Source of the DNA: Oscheius onirici
Taxonomy: Eukaryota > Nematoda > Chromadorea > Rhabditida > Rhabditidae
Length of the DNA stretch: 64,000 nucleotides
Assembly: GCA_932521025.1 (NCBI GenBank)
Contig: OW051470.1
Span: forward strand, 7,054,501 to 7,118,500
Reading direction: 5' to 3'
A program made the position numbers and the translations under genes. Below the pieces are notes generated by a model. It did not search any database. It had not been told where the DNA came from and saw nothing but the letters and a program-made list of their open reading frames with translations. Below, one piece after another: positions 60,241 to 64,000 of the stretch; within the stretch, counting starts at the first letter, position 1; each line of letters begins with the position of its first letter.

Positions 60241-61083
60241 GGTATTGTTGACGTCTCCAGCGCCATCATCTACCTCTTGACCACCTCAGTCCGACAGTTT
60301 TCCTTCGCTCGAGACTTTTTCTGGTACAGTCAACATTCCTACCTTCCCACATTCTGCTATGCCCAGGTAAGTTATTCCACAGAAAATCTATCCCTTCACA
60401 GATCTACTTCTTTCTCTTCGCACAGCTCGTCTCACTCCTTTTGGTTCCTACTGAACGCATTCTGATCATCTTTTTCCCTTCAGCTATCAAACCTCTCGAG
60501 ACCGGACCCTCTTGCTTCTCCAGCATGCTCATTTGGATTCTCTCACTTTGTCTAGCTTGGCCTGCTCTGATCCAACTCGACGCTCAATTCGACTCTTACG
60601 ACACTCTTCATATCGTCGTTCCTAACGCCCAGATCATTTATCTGGAACTGGTCATTGGTTACGGACTGGTTCTGTCCTTCTGTTTTCTATCTTTTGGGCT
60701 GTTTGTATTTTATAAGCATCGTATTAGGTGAGTAACTAGGACTTTTGATTGAACTTGTTCAGAGAGTCATTGAAAATAGAAACTGTCTCGTCTTTTGTCC
60801 AGACTATGCCCTTTTTCTTCACAATTGGATACTTTGCAACAACAAAGGAGGTACTTTTTATGATAGTAAAGAGATCGTTAGGGTTGTTGGTAGTTAAGAG
60901 ACAGAGTCAGTAGGTAATACTCAAGAGACAGTAGGTTGTAAAAGAGTAATGAACATCTTGCAGAATCCTCCAGGTCTTTTTGAGCATGACTCTCTCTACC
61001 CACTCTTCCTGTCTCTCCAATCATTCACTAACCTCTTCTTTCTCCTTCTAGACGACAAAGTCCGTCTCAAGATTCTCGAATAA
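60241..61083 (+). CDS. Seven-helix chemoreceptor-like protein, 5' end missing
   Basis: Exons 60241-60366, 60426-60727, 60763-60850 and 60964-61083 join in one frame to a TAA. Hydrophobic helices: CYAQLVSLLLVP before a DRY-like TERIL, then MLIWILSLCLAWPALIQL, IIYLELVIGYGLVLSFCF, MPFFFTIGYFATTK and a final LFLSLQSFTNLFFLLL. The order and the arginine after the third helix suit a nematode serpentine receptor. Helices 1-2 must lie in exons left of 60241 that I could not identify. Subfamily not assigned. Confidence 0.5.
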
Positions 61084-61272
61084 ACTCCCTAATCTGAAAT
61101 AGCCCATTAGCCAGTAGTCGCCAGTCGCTTGAAAGTGACGCAATCTGTCAATCTTATGATCCTTATAAATCAATGTGAGGAGGAAGTTTTTCCCTTTCTG
61201 GATTTTCTCCCGAACGGCCTTCTAATCCCTCTCGGCCGGACTGATAACAGGAACCGCGACCGTCCGTCACTC

Positions 61273-62062
61273 ATGCGGCTTCTCCTTCTTCCCCTGCTTC
61301 TTTATGCCCTGTTTCTTGCGACTTTGTTAGTTTTCTCGTTTCGGGTCAGTCTTATCAATTTTAGTGCCGAGTCTGAACTGGCCGAAGAGCTAAAGTCACA
61401 GCTGTACAAGAAATGTTGGAAAGATTGCGAGAAGAACAGCAACGGGACGGGACAGGACGCCGTTGTGGCTCTGATCAATGACAATTTTGGGCTGGAAAAA
61501 CATCATCAACACTGTCTGTAAGGTATTGGAAATGAACTGTTCTAACCAGATGAATCTAGTCACTACAATGCGACGAGAGATTGTGCTTATGGCTGTCTGA
61601 CTGACAGGAGTCACGACCATTATCTTCGTCCCTTCCATCGCAGAAACTATCTGAACGAATTCATATGTGTCAAGCAGTATTTCGGTAGGATTCTTCTGAC
61701 TTTAAAAGAGAGTTTTACAGAGTTTCGAAAGTACTTGCCCTGCTACCAACACCATCATTCGCTCGAGTTCTTCTTCGTCAAATGCGGCTACTTTGCTCTT
61801 GATGATCAGTCAGTTCTACAGGCTACCAAGGAGACTTGCGCGTGAGTATATTGGTCTATTTTGTCTTTCACTACCCAATTTCAGAGCACTCCGTTGTGTG
61901 ACCAGTTACATTCCGGGTCTGATCCGACAGGAATGTGCTTCCGGAGACCAGAATCTTGCTCAAGGAGCCGGCGATCTTATGGAACGCATGGTCGCAGCGT
62001 TTCTGCGCGAACGAGTCCGTCTGCACAAGATGAGACGAATCTGCGATGCTACGACGATTTGA
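61273..62062 (+). CDS. Secreted cysteine-rich protein, CPG4-like
   Basis: Exons 61273-61517, 61560-61684, 61721-61841 and 61885-62062 give 222 residues. A hydrophobic N-terminus (LLLLPLLLYALFLATLLVF) acts as signal or anchor, followed by about 12 cysteines (CWKDC, CLHYNATRDCAYGC, FICVKQYF, LPCYQHHH, CGYF, ETCAALRC, RQEC, RRIC). The spacing resembles the nematode chondroitin-proteoglycan-4 domain; this is a weak resemblance only. It has potential N-glycosylation sites (NSNGTG, NATR). The 3' end converges with the MIF4G-like gene 29 bases away. Confidence 0.6.
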
Positions 62063-62090
62063 ACGAATAAAACTGTTTCTAATTTGAGAT

Positions 62091-63187
62091 TTATACAATA
62101 CTTTCTTTGCTTCCAAACTCTTTCCGTTCAATATCGTTCTTCCTGATTGGCTCGTCTTGCATCGATCGATAAGGCATCGTCAAAGAGTCTGGTATTAAGA
62201 GTTCACTCCATCCAAAAGCCCACAAATCGTTGACATGAAGCAGTATTTTTCGGATATCCGGACTGATTCCATCCTCACACATTCTGGCACGGACTTTCAC
62301 CACGAGAGAGTCGAGTCGGTACGAGTTCAGCCCGTTCAGTTTATATCCGTTCTCGGACAAAAGGACACCGACTGTCTGGGAGGATTCTTTCTAATATGTT
62401 CCGATCTTGGGACTTACTTCAATGTCATCAACTTCCGGACTGTTATCGATGAGCAGATCAAGAGAATTGAACATTGGCTTGACGAAACACTTGCTGACAC
62501 ATTGGTCGATCTGCTCGTAGACTGGGTACATTCTGAATGGAATTGATAGAGAGTCTGGGCAGAAACAGTTAAATAAACAGGAAAGGAGCCTTATTCCTAG
62601 ATCAGGAAGTTCTGAACTGAATACCAAGAAATAGAGTCTGTGCAAGGTAAGAAATTAGCCAGAAGCTGTGACAAAAAGTTCTACAAAAAAACAGGATCTG
62701 GATAGAGACTGAATCGTAATTGTTTTTCAGTTAGAATTAGGTGGAAGTGAAAGAATTCCGTCGAGATTCTAGACATTCCAAAACTTACGCGAAGAGTGTC
62801 TTGACACAGTTTCTGAACATCAACGGACTGCGGGATCTGACCTCCAGTCTGCTACGGTAGTCGTTGAGCAGAAGAGCCAATACACAAGATGACAGCCCCA
62901 TTCCTTTCTCTTCCGTCTGAATCCATTACCATCCTTAGAAACTCGAAAACAGACCCGATGAATATGAAGAATGATACTTGCCGCTACTGGAGCAAAGCGG
63001 GCATCGGCCATCCATCTCTTATGGAGATGTTCGGCTAAAGCCTCGGAGGAGTGTCTTTGCGCTACCATACTGTATGCTTGGACTAAAATAATTCAGTTTT
63101 TTTTCGGTATACGCGGAAACCTGGTAACGGACCCAATTGAGCCAGTTCTGAAAGGGAGGAGAAAAGATTTCGAAGATCGTCAGCCAT
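62091..63187 (-). CDS. MIF4G-like translation-regulator protein
   Basis: Exons 63121-63187, 62955-63082, 62789-62916, 62418-62532 and 62091-62375 give 240 residues from MADDLRNLF. An all-helical repeat pattern ends with SPDIRKILLHVNDLWAFGW, which resembles the last repeat of MIF4G domains (MIF4GD/PAIP1-type), with SPLMFRNCVKTLFA and QIDQCVSKCFVKPMF before it. Such proteins bind mRNA-cap or poly-A factors. The size fits MIF4GD (about 220-260). Family by visual resemblance only. Confidence 0.5.
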
Positions 63188-63367
63188 TTCGAATAAACTA
63201 GACGGGATAGACCGAATCGATGTGTGAAACACGCCCTCGAGAACACATGTGTTCCGGCTTGAAAACAGCTGTGGGTCGAGCCAAGACGCGTCTAGTTACA
63301 ATAGGAAGATCTGATCGTCAAAAGACTCACAATGAAGACACTGTAAATACATGATTTCGAGAATCTT

Positions 63368-63631
63368 TTACAAAATGTTGATAGAAACACTCTTGATTTC
63401 GACGTGATCTTCTTTGGCCTAAAATTCACACCTGTCAGTACTCTACAACCTACAAACCTTCTTGGAATCGCCGAACAACATAGCTCTGAAGACGTCGGAA
63501 CAGAACAAGACCCATTCTGTGGATGACAAAATCCTGATCGTTGACGAAAAGAATGACATCGGAGATGATTCGTCGCCGAATTTAATGGGAGCGGGCTTTT
63601 CTTTAGACTCTTCGACGGAAGGATCAGACAT
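63368..63631 (-). CDS. Small hypothetical protein, 74 residues
   Basis: Exons 63458-63631 and 63368-63418 (39-base intron). Starts MSDPSVEESKEKPAPIKFG, acidic then more hydrophobic (STEWVLFCSDVFRAMLFG), ending SINIL. No family recognised. The clean splice with in-frame stop supports a real gene. Confidence 0.45.
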
Positions 63632-64000
63632 TTTAGCTGGAAAACATATGTTGTGGAAATTTGAAGAAGCAAGTAAAAAGACTGGTCGTATATATTATAC
63701 TTTGCTCTGCCAAATTTTTTTCGAGCACCTTTCTGGGGACAATTGTTTTAAATAGGATAGGAAAACAATAACAAGACAGCAGAACTCAAAAGATTGCATC
63801 GACCGCAATTTAAAACTTTCGTGCAGCAGTTTTTTTCAACTTTTCCATTTCTCTCGGATTTCCTTCCTGTTCGTTTTTGATTTTGCAATTGCCACGGAAG
63901 CATGAACGTTTGTATAAAAGTTTCAAGCTATTCAGCAGGTCACACACACATCTCGAAAAAGGTGTTTTCCAGTTCAACACTTCACTTTTCAAGTGCACTT
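63632..64000. other. Right flank
   Basis: AT-rich. No gene or repeat recognised before the window ends. Confidence 0.4.

Overview
The window is animal nuclear DNA and almost certainly from a nematode. Three copies of a major sperm protein gene, a worm-type (WAGO-class) Argonaute, many introns of only 34-45 bases and spliced genes throughout all point that way. I cannot name the species. The MSP here is 126 residues and starts MATVPPGD, which differs from the usual Caenorhabditis form, so I do not assign it to that genus. No prokaryotic features, CRISPR arrays or rRNA genes were seen.

Layout. 1.4-4.8 kb (+): a SET-domain lysine methyltransferase with an AT-hook tail. 5.2-8.7 kb: a foldback DNA element with 10-base target duplications, itself split by a decayed RTE-type retrotransposon. 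9.4-12.5 kb (-): an Argonaute lacking all slicer residues. 13.4-21.3 kb (-): an ATP7-type copper ATPase with a second RTE copy in one intron. 22.2-25.5 kb (-): the ABCF2 ATPase with a broken MSP-domain gene in an intron. 25.6-27.5 kb: two large inverted repeats between the divergent ABCF2 and ADP/ATP carrier genes. 28.1-29.3 kb (+): ADP/ATP carrier. 30.4-31.8 kb (+): CDK5. 33.2-34.6 kb (+): omega-class glutathione transferase. 36.8-47.6 kb (-): three tandem paralogues of a cysteine-rich secreted protein family I cannot name, the first with an MSP gene in an intron. 48.2-52.4 kb (-): ABCG half transporter with a second MSP gene (+ strand) in an intron. 52.9-53.4 kb (-): small secreted helical protein. 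54.3-63.6 kb: a small membrane protein, a 463-residue protein of unknown function, the third MSP gene, a seven-helix-receptor fragment, a secreted cysteine-rich protein, a MIF4G-like protein and a 74-residue protein.

Themes. The housekeeping and neural genes (ABCF2, ANT, CDK5, ATP7) look intact. The most interesting material is what moves between and inside them. MSP cassettes sit in introns of unrelated genes, and 504 bases are identical between two of them. A TIR-bounded, self-complementary element family makes 10-base duplications. Two RTE copies share a block with no visible differences inside diverged flanks, which suggests gene conversion. The exon joins below were worked out by hand from GT..AG sites, reading frame and family resemblance. 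Start exons are uncertain for the SET gene and the receptor.
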